Assembly (NCBI GenBank): GCA_013399695.1
Contig: VXAU01002502.1
Location: 657,574-721,573, forward strand
Length of the DNA stretch: 64,000 bases
Source of the DNA: Formicarius rufipectus
Taxonomy: Eukaryota > Chordata > Aves > Passeriformes > Formicariidae
Direction of reading: 5' to 3'
Made by a program: the position numbers and the translations under genes
Notes under the pieces: model-generated
Told to the model about the DNA's origin: nothing
Seen by the model: the letters and a program-made list of their open reading frames with translations, nothing else
Databases searched by the model: none
Shown: piece by piece, positions 25,896 through 38,900 of the stretch
Numbering within the stretch: the stretch's first letter is position 1
Layout of the letters: the number at the start of each line of letters is the position of its first letter

Positions 25896-26483
25896 AGCCC
25901 TAAAGAATTAGTAACATACTCAGCCTTGTTTGACTTCCCTTTCAGCTGCTGAAATAAGATACTGACTTTCTCTAAGTGTATGTAGATGGATGTCTAGAGC
26001 TTGTGAACTGCCAAATGTGGCACTTGTGGGATAATTGTCAGAGTTGCAAGGCAAACAAGAAGCTGCAGAGCGTTGGGTAGTGACAGTGCTTGTCTAAAAT
26101 TCAGTTAAGGATCCACTGTTCTTAGTAAGAAGGGCAATCCATCTGGAGAGCTTCCAATAGAACGGGCATCTCCATCACATATATCATCATCACAAAGTGA
26201 CAAAGTATAGAAGAAAGATTTCAGTATACCTTCAAAGCATGTGGCACTAGAGGAAAAACTGCAAAATAAAATTGCTGTATCTTATTGGAGCTTGGCCAAT
26301 TTTTTTAGCAGAAATATAACAAATATTGCATAATTAAATACTCAACTGTGACGACTCTGTTATTGAAGAAAAAGATATAGCATTCATTCTTTTAGAGACT
26401 TTTCTCCCAGTTGCTTAAGATATTTTCTGTGAATTTGAAATCTTGTCTGAGCATTATTTTTGGTCTGTAGCTAATCTACAGCG
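25896..26483. other. Non-coding DNA between two CR1 fragments
   Basis: Nothing recognised. Both flanking CR1 pieces are in minus orientation but represent separate 3' ends, so they are two insertions rather than one split element. Confidence 0.5.
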
Positions 26484-26528
26484 AATCACAGAATAGCCTG
26501 GGTTGGAAGGGACTTTAATAATCTGAGA
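26484..26528 (-). repeat. CR1 LINE, terminal fragment
   Basis: 'aatcacagaatagcctgggt' followed by 'tggaagggactttaataatct' is the reverse complement of the CR1 3' terminus. Only about 45 bp are retained. Confidence 0.85.
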
Positions 26529-28600
26529 CTAGAAGTCATATCTGCAAAATTGAGTGCCTTTGTTGTGACTCAACTTGCATGATATTCCTGTTATCTGTGG
26601 ATATTCAGCACACGACCACTGATACACATTTTGGCATGACTACTTCAAGTGCTATTTTGAGTTATTTTTCTCTGAGAGTTTTTGTTGGTTTTTTTGTTTG
26701 TTTGTTTGTTTATGTAAGGCTGTGATCATCAAAACCCAAAAGGAACATGAAATTATTGAGCGTTTTCTTTTTCCAACTTGACAAAATATTTCCAGAAATG
26801 TTTTTAAGCACTCGCTGACTGGCAGACAGCAGTGCCTTTATATCCAGTAGCACGTTCTCCCGTGGGATCAGCACAGTTACTGGACCTCACCTCTGCCTAA
26901 TCTCTTCAGCGCACAGTCTTTCTGAGTGACAGGGCTCTGCCCACGCAGTACTGTACCAGAACTCCCCTGAGACACTCTTCTTTGAACCTGATGAGCCTAC
27001 AGCATCCCATATTCTTTATTTCTGTATATAAATCTCCTCATAAATGCTTCCCCTAAATGCCTGGATTTCAGTAGTTTGAATTCTTCCTAGTTTAAGCATC
27101 CTATCCCTACCAGTTTTTGTTGGAGCCCGAAGAGGCATCTCCTTGTTTCTAACCTCATTAACACGGTGAACCATGGAATGACTTGCCTCTGCATGGCACT
27201 TCTCTCCAGCATGCAATGACTTGCACTGTTTTACAGAGGAAAGCAAAATGTTTCTCCATCTGTAGCTTGGTGTAAAGTTTACCCACTCCAGCACACAAAG
27301 TAAGTCATCTTGCCAACAGTATGCCAAGCAGTATTGCCAAGTCACAGGCCCCCACTTGGAAACCATTGTGTTTTTCACTGCTGCTCTGGGGAGGCAGACA
27401 CCAATCTCTGAGTTGGCCCTGAGTTTGGATTGTAAAACTTAAAACTGAAAAGCAGGGCTGTAAACTGGAGAAAGGTAAAATTAGTCATTCCTCAGCTAAC
27501 AGTTCCACCATTTCTCTTTCCATAACTCTTGCTACAGTCTTGGAAATATTGCCAATCACAATCTGATTCCCTGGTTCCTTGATTCTGTGATAAATTTGAA
27601 GCAAATTCACCATGAAAACATTAAGCAGCTGAAGTGAGAGATGTGTAACATTCATGAAGCAGTTATTCCCTCAAGTTCTAGTAAAGTCAGAGGCACTTAT
27701 CCTGCTGGTGAGCTTTCACTCTGCATAAGGAAGGATCCCTTTACTGGTTGTTAGAGAAACCTAAGGTTGTTTATTTTAACTGCTGTACTAACCAAACATG
27801 ATTGTTTTTATTGGAATGATTCTTGGAAGTATTACAGATGGCAAAGAGGGATTTTTTTTTGGCAGACCTGATCCTTCAGCCACCCTAGACAGCCATCTTA
27901 CATTCATCCCTTCTCAAAGAAACATCTGTAGGAGAAGTAGTAGCCGTTTGAAGCCTCAGAAGAGTTCTCAAGGCACAGCTCACAGATAAGCCAGTTTACT
28001 GTAGTTCATTTCATAATCTACTTCATGCTGCTCTACAGCATTATTCATTCTTCTCACCCTCAGGACTTCAATTTTTTTCAACGTGCCATAGCAAAAGGCA
28101 AGTTACAGACCTTATTTAATCCTGAAGAGCAAGGTTGTTAATTGGGTTGAAAATGGTAATGATGCATCTAATTCTGTGTTATCTGCACTGCTCATCCTGC
28201 TCTCAGCACACCTGAGTGCACCTGCATCCCAGAACAGAGACTTCCACACGTATTTTTCTGCATACACCCAGCTCCTCCTTTGACCCATTATCAATGGCAC
28301 ATTACCCAGTGCATCACAAGTGAATCCCAAAGTATTTCTTCTCATTCTATTTCTGAGTAAGACCAGGTATACGGTCAAGACATTTTTATGTTTATTGCCT
28401 CTGTTAAAGTGTAATTAGTTCGATGAAAAGGAAGGGGATTATCCACCTCCAGCTGAAACCTCTGTCACCTTTCCATTTCAGACTTCTTCAGCTCTTTCAA
28501 TTACCAGTCAAGGAGGGGTTTAAGTCTGCAGTATAACAATACTTGCAATTACTAGTAAATAGCATTTTACAGCATTAACTAGTCTGTCCTTACTACATCC
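26529..28600. other. Non-coding DNA
   Basis: A (TTTG)n run lies at about 26,682-26,710. A GC-richer block at about 26,810-27,000 has a good minus-strand donor (GTGAGG after GGCAGAG, near 26,888) but no convincing acceptor. A 120-codon minus-strand frame at 27,016-27,378 has no recognisable features and no exon signals, so it was not called. Confidence 0.5.
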
Positions 28601-28745
28601 ATTTCAGGCAGGCAAATAAATGTTATTATCCTCATTTTACAAACACATTGATTAAGTGACTTACCTAAAGGCCACACATCAATTTCAATGTCAGTGCCAA
28701 GATTAGCACAGAGAAACTTCTGCATTGCGGACACAGAAAAAAAGT
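28601..28745 (+). repeat. Ancient MIR-like SINE fragment
   Basis: Two blocks match the tRNA-derived MIR family in the right order and spacing: 'ttatcctcattttacaaa', then 'ttaagtgacttacctaaagg' running into 'ccacaca' (MIR: 'ttaagtgacttgcccaagg' then 'tcacaca'), followed by 'gtgccaagattagcac'. MIRs predate the amniote radiation and survive in birds as rare, diverged relics. Similarity is by eye and the ends are uncertain. Confidence 0.6.
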
Positions 28746-31139
28746 GATCTATATTATCAAGCCCACCCCTGCCCTCCTCAGAAACAATCATTTCTTGCTG
28801 TGCAGTGTAAGAGCATTTACCCTCCTCACATCCCACCTGTGAAGCTACTGCTTGCTGATGGCTCAAAATGGTTTTCAAGTGTGTCTCTAACATGGGAAGC
28901 TTTTCTATCTGCCTTCTGCCTTTACACAAGGGTTGGAAAGCACTGCCTGGAGAACCTGTGAAACTCCTGCATTGGTGCCTGAGTTTGTGGAGGCAGAGAG
29001 TGAGGGAAGAGAAAGGGACTCATGTTACTCTCCAAAGGCAATGTGAAGATGGGCAGTGAGATGAGGAAGCAGCAGGGGCAGTATTTGGTAGAAATTAGGA
29101 TGATCTCTTAATATCTCATTTTAAGAGATATTTTTTGCCACTCCAACCAAGCAAGTTTTTCAATTTAAAGTTGTGTACAACAGGTATAATTCTCTTTTCT
29201 ATTGCTGCTATAGCTACTGTTTGGAAACAGGGGTAAGTGCAATGGTAGCACTGGAAGCTGGATCTTCAGCACTAAAATGAAGTATCTCTAGTCCTCAGTC
29301 TGCTAAGCTAAGGGGTACATTGCTCTATCTTAAAGCTCCTGTTTTTAAATTTGAAAGGAGTTTTGGATTTGATCGCTGTTGTCTGGTTCAGACAGACTGT
29401 GTTCAACACCTAACTGAGGAGTAACAGACCTTGCTACATGCATGAATGTATAGCAAGTAACATCACAGCATGCAAAAATCTGTTAAAAAATACCGAGTTT
29501 CTAATGGTAAAAATCTGCTCAGCTTACAGGCAATTGTTTCTAAGGAAGAATATATGGTGGTTATATTTGTTTCCTTTACAGAACAAGTCTCCCTATCTGG
29601 AAAAACAAACAAAGCAGACAAATTTAGGACAGCATTTTTAACAACTAATTAAGGCCATCTATGTGTAAGGGTGGCAGGGTTTTGTTCTGATTTAGGTACA
29701 GGTCACAAGATCTTCTTGACTCAACTTCTAAATGTGACAGAAAATCAAAATAATCGTAAATCTTTTGAACCACAGCAGTGTGGTTCATCAGCAGATTCAC
29801 AAATCTGCCATTGAAGTCCACAGTGTCATTTGCCAACACCTGAATTTGACCTAGTCATTGAAGCTGATACTGTGCCAGTGTCTGAAAGTGGATACATTGA
29901 AAAACTGTCGAGCATTTATGATAGATACTGGTATTTCAGACCATACTCCCAGGCGATGAATTATATTCTTAATAAGCACACATGACAAAGTTAAATTTAG
30001 AAGTAGAATTTGAACTAGTTGCCAAGTTTTTAACTGAAGGTCATTTATGCCTTTTTTTTATTATTTTTTTAAACCCATGTGACTGTAGACACTCAGAGAA
30101 AATGTGTGAACTTACCTTCAAAATACCTCAAATATTAACCATATGAATTATACATCTTCCTTTTTCTGTCTTTTAAAAGATTATTTCTTGCATTAAACTA
30201 ACATCATTCAATTTATTGCTTATGAGTCACCTGTAGATTGCAGTATCAGAATTATTCAATAGGTTTATGCCTGTCAGAATTTTATATTAACTCCATTATT
30301 CACTAACAGCAAAAAAAAAAAAAAAAAAAAAAGCATCTTTCTAAACGAATGCTTAAGCATAAATGTTTTCTTGTCGCTTTGTTGGCTTGTCTTTTGTGCA
30401 GCTCTAGTCCTTACTCTTCCACCTCAGAATTATTAAGGTGTCATATACAGAAGGGGGAAAGTTTAGCTGCATTAAAGTGTGATAGAGGGTTAATCTCACG
30501 TAGGAAAAAAACAAAATATGGCTGAATGGCCAAAGATGTAATTATGTGTTCTGAAGCCTGATAAATATTGTATCATGCCATAATTTACGATGCTTAAGGG
30601 CTTCACAACCTTAATTGCATTTTAATCATGGCAGCTCTGTTCAATTATGTATTCTGGCTTCTTCAAAAATAAAAGCACTTCAGTCTTGGAAAAGATGTTG
30701 TGGTACATCTCACCTGCAGGGCTGCTGCTTTATTGTCTTCTAGTGGCAGTTCTGGGTGCTGTGAAATGCAACCCAAAAAGTTTCTGCACTGGGAAAAAAA
30801 ACCCAATGTAACTGAAAATACAATCAAGAACAAAACAAAAGGAAATAATATGGCATACAAATAATGGAAGACAGTGCTTTCATGAAAATGACACATTCTC
30901 TTTAGCCTGCATGTTTCACAGAGCCAGTAGCATCTCATGCTTCCTGAGGTGCATTACACTGCACCTCATTTGAGGTTGATCCTCAGCTAACACCACTGTT
31001 GAAAAGAAGTTTTCTTATAGTTCCTTCTGTTTTGTAATTTATTTTACTGAGCTTCTCATAAACTCTGCACTACTTCCTTGCTAAAAGAAATTAATGATTT
31101 TGACTAGGCACTTCAATTTCAATCTACTAAAGCACTTAG
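28746..31139. other. Non-coding DNA
   Basis: No exon supported. A 22-A run lies at 30,311-30,332. The stretch at about 30,420-30,650 is rich in homeodomain-type cores (TAATTG, ATTTTAATC, CAATTATG) and looks like a possible conserved element; this is only an impression from composition. Confidence 0.45.
30311..30332. repeat. A22 homopolymer
   Basis: Twenty-two consecutive A. No SINE or processed pseudogene body is recognisable immediately upstream, so it is not clearly a retroposed poly(A) tail. Confidence 0.95.
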
Positions 31140-31228
31140 AGGCATGCCTGTGCCTGTCTTCTGAAAGTTTTAACAGTCTCATTGCCTTTGGTGAAACTTC
31201 TCACATTATTAGAGTCACAGGCATGCCT
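31140..31228. repeat. 89-bp unit with perfect 13-bp terminal inverted repeats
   Basis: The left arm AGGCATGCCTGTG (31140-31152) is the exact reverse complement of the right arm CACAGGCATGCCT (31216-31228), with a 63-bp unrelated spacer between them. Each arm also contains the palindrome AGGCATGCCT. The unit could be a hairpin former, a small non-autonomous DNA transposon remnant or a chance arrangement. No clear target-site duplication flanks it. Confidence 0.6.
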
Positions 31229-31896
31229 TAGCGTTTCAGTGGATTAAGTCTTTAGCCATTTTTCCTTTCTCTGCATTTATTTCTACGAGGTAGCTTCTTA
31301 AATCTCTAGTGGGTCGATGATACTTCAGCATTTTATCATGTGTTTTGGCTCAGTTTTCTTATTGAAAAGTTCACAGATAACTTGTCTCTTTCATATGCTT
31401 CCAGAATCCACTCATGATTTTAATAAATATCTCAAGTCGGAGTGTGTAATGAAATGAAATATTCAGCAGTGCTTTCAAAAGAAGCTAAAATTACCTAGTG
31501 AACAAAAAGTCTGGGGCAGAAAGCCTTATTTTCACTTTCAGAAGTCCTTATTGTAGAGATAAAGTATTGTGTTTGTCCAGAAACACAATTTCTGCAGGAA
31601 CTGTGAGTGAAATTCATGTCTTAGAAGTCAGGTTAGCTGATCCAAACATTCCCTTGTGGCCTTAAAAATCTCTGATGAATATTGAAACATCAGATCAGTA
31701 ATACGTTATCTTTGTTTCAAAAGAACAATCCTTTGTGACCATTACTGCTATGCTAGCTCATCATTTTATATTAACATAAAACTAAAGAAATCAATTTTTA
31801 TTCTTGTCTTCAGAGTTCCAATTTTAAATATGGAAACAGTGAAGTCAGAAAATGCCTATTTGCAGGAAAAAGGTGCTTTATATTTCCCAACCAACA
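31229..31896. other. Non-coding DNA left of the LTR
   Basis: AT-rich. No retroviral internal sequence or primer-binding site was seen, which supports a solo LTR next door. Confidence 0.5.
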
Positions 31897-32957
31897 TGTC
31901 AGTTGTGGGCTGACTGTGGCTGGTTGCCAGGTGCCCACCAAATCTGCTCTATCACTCCGCTCCTCAGCTGGAAAGGGGTGAGAAAATACAGCTAAAGGTT
32001 CATGGGTTGGGATAAGGGCAGGGAAAGATCATTCACCAATTACCCTCAGGGGCAAAACAGACTCATCTTGGGGAAATTGGTTTGATTTATTGCCAATCAA
32101 ATCAGAGTAGAACAGTGAGACATAAGACCTAATCTAAAACACATTGCTCCCACCCTTCCCTTCTTCCCAGGCTTCACTTCACACCCTGTTTTCTCTACCT
32201 CCTCCTCCCGAGTAGTGCAGGGGGGTGGAGAATGGGGACTGAAGGCAGTTCATCACAGGCTGTCTCTGCCACTCCTTCCTCCTCAGGGGAGGACTCCTCA
32301 AAACTCTCCCCCTGCTCCAGTATGGGGTCCTTCCCACAAGAGACAGTCCCCCACAAGTTTCTCCAATGTGACTCCTTCCCACAGGCTCCAGTTCTTCATT
32401 AACTGTTCCAGTGTGAGTCCTTTCCATGGGATGCAGTCCTTCAGGAAGATGCTGCTCCAGTGTGGGATCACAAGTCCTGGCAGCAAACCCGCTCCAGTGT
32501 GGGCTCCTCCCTCCACAGGACCACAGGTCCCTGCCAGGAGCCTGCTCCAGCATGGGCTTCCCATGGAGTCACAGCCTCCTCCAGGCACCCTCCTGCTCCA
32601 GTGTGGGGTCCTTCACGGGCTGCAGGTGGATCTCTGCACCCCTGTGGACCTCCAAGGGCTGCAGGGGCACAGCTGCCCCACCATGGTGTGTACCACGGGC
32701 TGCAGGGGAACCTCAGCTCTTGCACCTGGAGCACCTCCTGCCTCTCTTTCTTCATTGACCTGGGTGCCTGCTGGGCCCTTCCTCTCACCTAGTCTCACTC
32801 CTCTCTCTCACTGTCACTGGTGGGCTCAGCCTTGGCCAGTGGTGGGTCTGTCTTGGAGCTGCTTGGCATTGTCTCTGTCAGACATGGGAGAAGCTTCCAG
32901 CAACTTCATACAGAAGCCATCCCTGTTAGCAGAAACTTGCCATGCAAACACAATACA
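31897..32957 (-). mobile_element. Solo LTR of an avian endogenous retrovirus (ERVL-type)
   Basis: I recognise this about 1.06-kb sequence as a very common avian LTR family in reverse orientation. On the minus strand it starts TGTATTGTGTTTGCATGGCA and ends ACAACTGACA (TG...CA termini). It carries a poly(A) signal AATAAA at 32087-32092, in 'ggcaataaatc'. The part following that signal contains 'ccccaagatgagtctg' and ends near 'ggtgggcacctggca'. The U3 part holds about seven diverged copies of a 'gctccagtgtggg' unit. No gag, pol or env and no second LTR is adjacent, so it is a solo LTR. Frames up to 262 codons inside it are accidental. A target duplication was not obvious. The family name is from memory. 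Confidence 0.85.
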
Positions 32958-35900
32958 CCTTCCATTATCTCATGGTGCTTTTCAAATAAATTACTTCATG
33001 TAACTCACAACTTTTAAAGGGATTTGAAGGTTATTGCATTCCATTCCTTTCCAAGTAGATTGGATACTAAAAATAAAAAGTAATGACTCAGAGCTTACCT
33101 TTCCTGAATCTAGAGTTGAAATGGTAAATATTTAATAAGGGAAACCGTCTTCCCCAAAGTTTTTTTTCTTCTTTGTCTTTCTCTGCAGTAAAAAGCAAAA
33201 TTAATTTCCAAGCACATTGCTGTCCAGGTACTACACTCATGGATAATCATGTTTCCATAGTATAGATGTACAACCCCCATCCTACAAAAAAAGATGTGAG
33301 GATTTTTACTGATGATAATAGCCCTGACAAAGACAGTGAGAAAATAGTTGAAGAGGTATTGTCCACTGTTGAAAAAAATCACCGAGACATATAACCTTTC
33401 CCTTCATGCAACGCAATGGCTAAATGGACTGAAAAAGCCTGTATACTTTACTTTCTTGACATCATTGAAATACCTGCAAACATGATGTGCAGATTACAGT
33501 AGATGTTTAAAAAAAATATATCTAACATATATTTATAAAGCTTCCATTCATGTATTTGAGAGCAGTGGGCACAGTGCAGCGTTTGTCCTTTAGGCTGCTT
33601 TTCAAACAGCAGAAAAGACAAAGGCATAAGGCTTTCTTTGCAAAGTCTGAATAGCTGAATATAATTTGTTTCTAATTCTGATTGTTAAAAGACATTTACC
33701 TAGAAGAAAACCTTATTAGGAGGAAACAGAGGATGCTTTGTGCATAACCAAGCGAACAAAAGAATCTTTTTAGCAGGATCCATCATCCCAAGGAGATGCT
33801 GCAGCTCCTTTGGAAAACATCTCTCAGAATAGCACAATATCTTTGGCTCAAGGTAAGAGATAAAAAAGGGTGTGCCGGCAGGGAGAAATGTGAATAGAGA
33901 GTACAAGGGAGCAAGGGTGAATAAAACTGTCGAGCTGGATATTTCAACTCCCTCTCCAATCATCTTCCCACACTGACAGATCCACACAAACCTCAGTTCA
34001 GATCCTCCATCTCTGAATGATTCTGAAGAAACTTTTTTTTTCCCCCCTTAAGATGAGAAAATAATATTTTGTAGAAACTAGCCAGCATTGAAACAGCAAG
34101 TCTCCGCAAATCTTTATTAATCCTAACAGCTCCCTGCCAAAAGCAAATGCACATACCACTGGCACTGCAAGTCCAAAGCAGTTCTTACAATAACTTATAT
34201 ATAGGAAATAGCAAGGCCTCTCCTCACCACTGGGAGATAACATGAGCTGAGTTGGGAGTAATCTCAGTCCAACAGCCCTGGGGCTCGGATTACCCACCCT
34301 GCCTCTTAGCTGGCCTTCCCACAGCAGCACGAGCAGAGCAGAGCCATGGTGTGGGAAGTGCCCTCAGATTGCTCAGTAAGAGCACACAGCTCAGAGGCTA
34401 AGAGTGCCCATCGTGTGTTAATCCAGCTTGCTGTCCTCAAGAAAATCAGGTAAACCAAAGTGTACCCTGACAATCCTCACTTCTATATAAATTGATTTTC
34501 CCCTCGTGTTCTGCGGCTACTGGAAGAGGATGTCATCATTATCCTTTTGCTCTGCAAAGTACAAGAAAATGCTTTCTGCAGGTGGCATTAAAACAGAGAT
34601 TTCTATCTTTTGGAAAGCAGCTAACAGAGTACATCAGCAGTAAAAGACACAGCATAGTCCACAAATATGTGTACACGGCCACCATGTGACATATTGAAGA
34701 TCACTTTAAATTACCTCATGTTGCTACAGCTGTCTGACTGCTGAAGGCTTCATCAAGATCAGCTTGATGCAAAACTCACCTTGGCATGTGGTTTGATAAG
34801 CAGAGAGAGCTAATGTTCAGCTCCTGAAGCTGAATTCCCAGAGAAACCTGATTTAAAGCTGTCTTAGGGACATTGCAATCACCTGCAGTTTGTGTATCTT
34901 AGAGGCATGTTATGAATGATGCCACGGCTATTCTTCATATTTTTAAATTTTTTCCCCTCAAGTGTACTAGAACTGGGATTATAATGATCTGCTCTGGTTC
35001 AGACCTATTCTAAGCAGGTCAGTTTGCATCCAGGATTAGATTTTAGTTTAAATTCTACCACAGGCAACCCATGAAGTTCACAGAGAGATTTGGATTTCCT
35101 TAAAGTTCACATATGATTTAGTGATTTAGAGATTATTTCAAATCAATTTCTCAGGAACTTGCAAGCAAGCTCTCTTTACATTTTGCTTTCCAAACCTTCT
35201 TAAGGTGAAATAAACATGAATAAACTCTCCATAAAGAGATAAAATAGACATTTTTTTCTTAAAAATACATTTGCACCGCAAGACCCCTGTTGCCTTGGGG
35301 AGGCTGAGCCAATGAAAGCTACTATTTTTAATTAACTGGCTGCTTTTACAAAATCATGGTAGGAAAACAAGATGTTGACATGCTTCACTTTTCTGACCTG
35401 TATTTTCTGCATTTTGGGAAGGGCAAGAGGAAGTTTAGAGAGTGGTAGAAGGACCCAGGAGGAGCAGTCTTAATGGAACACTTATAGTTTCATTTTACCC
35501 ATCAAATGGTGCCAGCCTAGGTTATATCTGTTGGATCTGTATTCCTTGGCTAGGAATCTAACATTTAATTTCTTTAATCTGTCCCAAGACAGAGTAATGA
35601 TGTTACCAAACCCTTCCAAACCTTGTGAGCTACTCACAACAATATTATTAGTGTTATTACTTTTACTCTTCCTTACAAAAAAAATGAGTGATTTGGGAAT
35701 CCAGGCATGAATGTCAAAGTGTCAGAGGCACACAGAGGTACTGCTGTTTCCTTCTGCAGGCTCAACAGCCACTCCTTGAACTGAAGAGTGGTTCTTGTAT
35801 TCCCAGACTGAAAATTTTCAGTAGTGCTAATTAAATAGAGTGCATGGCTCCAGGTTACAGCAAGTCACATATCACTCATAGCCTATTTTTTGTTGTTCAG

Positions 35901-38900
35901 CTGTTTGAAATTCTGTGTAAGACAGATGCAACCGATTTTGGAAGACCCTTCTGCATCAGCAGTTGAATGTACCTCTTCAAATAAGTAACACTCATTATGT
36001 TCTTGTGCAAAGTCTGAGTGAAAAGGTGAAACTGCTTTTATTGTAATCACAGCACAGAACAGGGAGAAAACCCAATCCTTTCTTCCTCCCAGCAGCCCCC
36101 CCACTTCCTCTGTCCCCTGCACCAACTTGAGAACAAGTTCGGTGACCACAAGCCTGCTGAAGTGCCTTTGTTTGTATTGTCTTGTCAGGAATTAAATTCC
36201 ACAACATCACATGCTGCCAGCACAAGCGTATCATTGCAATTTAACAAGCATTTTGTTGGTGTGTTCTATATCTCATTAAAGTCTCATCTCCTTAGCCAAT
36301 GCCATATGCTCCTCATCTGTAGCAAAGCTCTTAAATGTAATGAAAAAGGTATAATCACAATTGAGAAAGCAACTGTCGACCAGCAACCTACAGATACACC
36401 CATTCCAGAGCAGTGCTGAAAGAAACAATATTGCAAGAGCAATCCTTTAAAAATTTCTTTATCTGACAGGGAAAAGGACTTGGGTGCGGAGCTGCTCCTC
36501 AGTCATTCCTGAGCTGCTCAGTGCCATTACAGGAGTCTCGGATCACCAGACAGTGCTGTGTCAATGTGTAGGGCACAGATCAATTTGCTTTTTTCATCTG
36601 AAAAAGAAGTTATGCTGTACTGGACATCTCCTGTTTCAAAATATACGAATTAAAGTTTCAATATTCTGAAGACATTTTGAGAATATTAAGCCACCATCTT
36701 AAACCTGTTGGTTGCTTTTCTTTCTCCTGGACTTTTGCTGGTTTTGAGTTATGAGAGGAATTTTAGCTTTTTTTCTTACAATAGGTAAATACGCAGATAC
36801 TTTTTAAAGAATGATACTTTTAAAGTAATAGTATATTAAAAATTAAAAATCAGGCTAAGTCATTATAAATTATAAGAAGCCATTATAAAACAAAAATAAA
36901 AGAGCTGAATGTGGTTAGAAACACAGTGGTAGGGCTGAGAAGGATAGGAGCATCTGCTCCAGGGAAGGGAGAAGCTGTGAAAGGGCTGTGAGCAAGAGAG
37001 ATCATATTTTCCTGCAGTTGCTTTCCCCACCTATGAGAAATAAGCCCAGGAAGGGTTTTTATAAGCAGTGTTGGCAGTGATAGATCCAGTTCCTATTTGT
37101 CACGCGTGCACAGGTGCCTGTCACCTTGCTGATAGGGGCACCACTTCTGTCCCAGGCACTGGTTTGACATTCCATGGTGGCTACAGACACCTGATCCAAA
37201 AGTCTGATCTTCATGGGTCACTATCAGCTGGAAGGTCCAAGAAAACAAAGGTAACTTTTACCCCTGCAGTATTAGCAACACCTTCTTGAAGTCACATATC
37301 TTGACTCCAGTCCATCTCTAATTAAATCTAAATTAAATTTCACCCAGCAGAATTATCAGGGCCTAATTTTTAGCATATCTGATAAATCCAGCTTCCTGAT
37401 GGTGACTATCTATTTACTGTAGACAAAGACCCACTGAAGAACAGATAATTTTGGCTTTTCATGGCATATTACCTCACATCACAAGAATGAAGCTACTAAA
37501 TTTCTTGGTACAGGCAGATAATGCACACATTTTAATTATAGAGTCCATAAAATATGTTTGGAACTAAATCAGAGTTCTCAACATTAGAAAATAGCCATAT
37601 ATTCAAAATCTAAGCTTTCCTATGTTTCTTTGGTGGACAGCTTCTTTAAAGTACTTTCTTTCCATGCATCTTCCGCTATCAAAGCCCTATAAATGTGCTA
37701 ATGGCTGCTTTATTAATGGTTGACTTGGTCTCACTAAAGCTTTTTCTTTCATTGAGTATAATTTATCTTATGCATGCCTTCCATCTGAAAAAAAAATTTC
37801 ACTGAATTAGATGGACCTTTATAAAAGAGCACAACTTAAGTTTTAATTAAGCAGTCTTTTTCATTCATTATTTTTTATCCTAAGAGGCTCTAAATCATGG
37901 TCTGTTTCTGCCTGAATGTACATAGATTACTGCCTTATTTTATCTTTATTTTTATATATTCACTTTGAACAAACCTAGATGAAGCTTAAAAAGTTTCTGA
38001 GGATCATGTATAAATTATTTTTCATATGCACTTTTCCTTCTATTTGTAAACAATGAATAAAATAATTTTGTGATTCAAGCCCTGTAATTTTTGGTAGCAA
38101 ACCCGATTACCATTTCATTAATCATTCAGTGTTAGAATAGTGAAAACAAAATGACTGCATTCTTATGAAAATGCTTCTTTCTCTATCAAATTGAGAAGAT
38201 GACTGATAATTTTATGTGCCTCAGTTCCTGAATGCCCACCTTAGAGCTGGAAGGCCCAGAATACCAGATGGAAAACAAGATTGTCTAGATGTAGTGAATG
38301 GATCAGTCGAATTTGTGCACTGTGTTGTGTTGAGGTGCATGATGATGCTCACAGTTCCTGCCACAATAAAAGGTCACTTCCCTGCTTTGCTTATAATCAT
38401 CAGTCTTCCTTGTGGCCTGTCTAGAGCATCTGCCTGTGCTTTGTCCAGGTTGTCAGGTAACCTGAAGTCCTTAGGCAATCTTGGCTATTAATAATTAACA
38501 GCTATTCTGGGTTTAATATGTAAAATGGGTAGAGAAATTTCTCTTCCAGATGTGTGCACAAAGCTATTTCCCATGGATGATGCTACTGAAAAAAAAAAAA
38601 NAATTCCACACATCCTTTATGAATAATAAGAAATTGATCCTTAAATAAAGATGCTTACATCTGCCTCTTGCTCCAGATGGAGCAATTTAGCTGCCTATGT
38701 TACTCATGAGTTAGTTTTGGTTTTAAACAAATCCTTAGCTCAGCAGTTGTCATGTGAAGAATTCTCCATTTCTCACAACTGAAACCTAAATGGCATTGTT
38801 GCCTTAATTCTCAGAACAGGGAGTTTCCTGTCTCACAGGTCAAAAGTACAAGGAAAAAAAAAGATCTTTTTAATATTTCAGTGCAACAGCCACACTTGTA

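Noticed and set aside
27016..27378. 120-codon minus-strand frame
   Set aside because: The peptide shows no recognisable motif, there is no promoter, poly(A) signal or splice pair around it, and frames of this length occur by chance in 64 kb.
32215..33003. 262-codon plus-strand frame and overlapping frames
   Set aside because: The frame lies almost wholly within the LTR and antisense to it. Pro/Ser/Leu-rich repetition comes from the U3 tandem units.
36470..36600. Possible CR1 fragment ('gggaaaaggacttgggtg')
   Set aside because: Only one short block resembles CR1; the following sequence does not continue the expected order.
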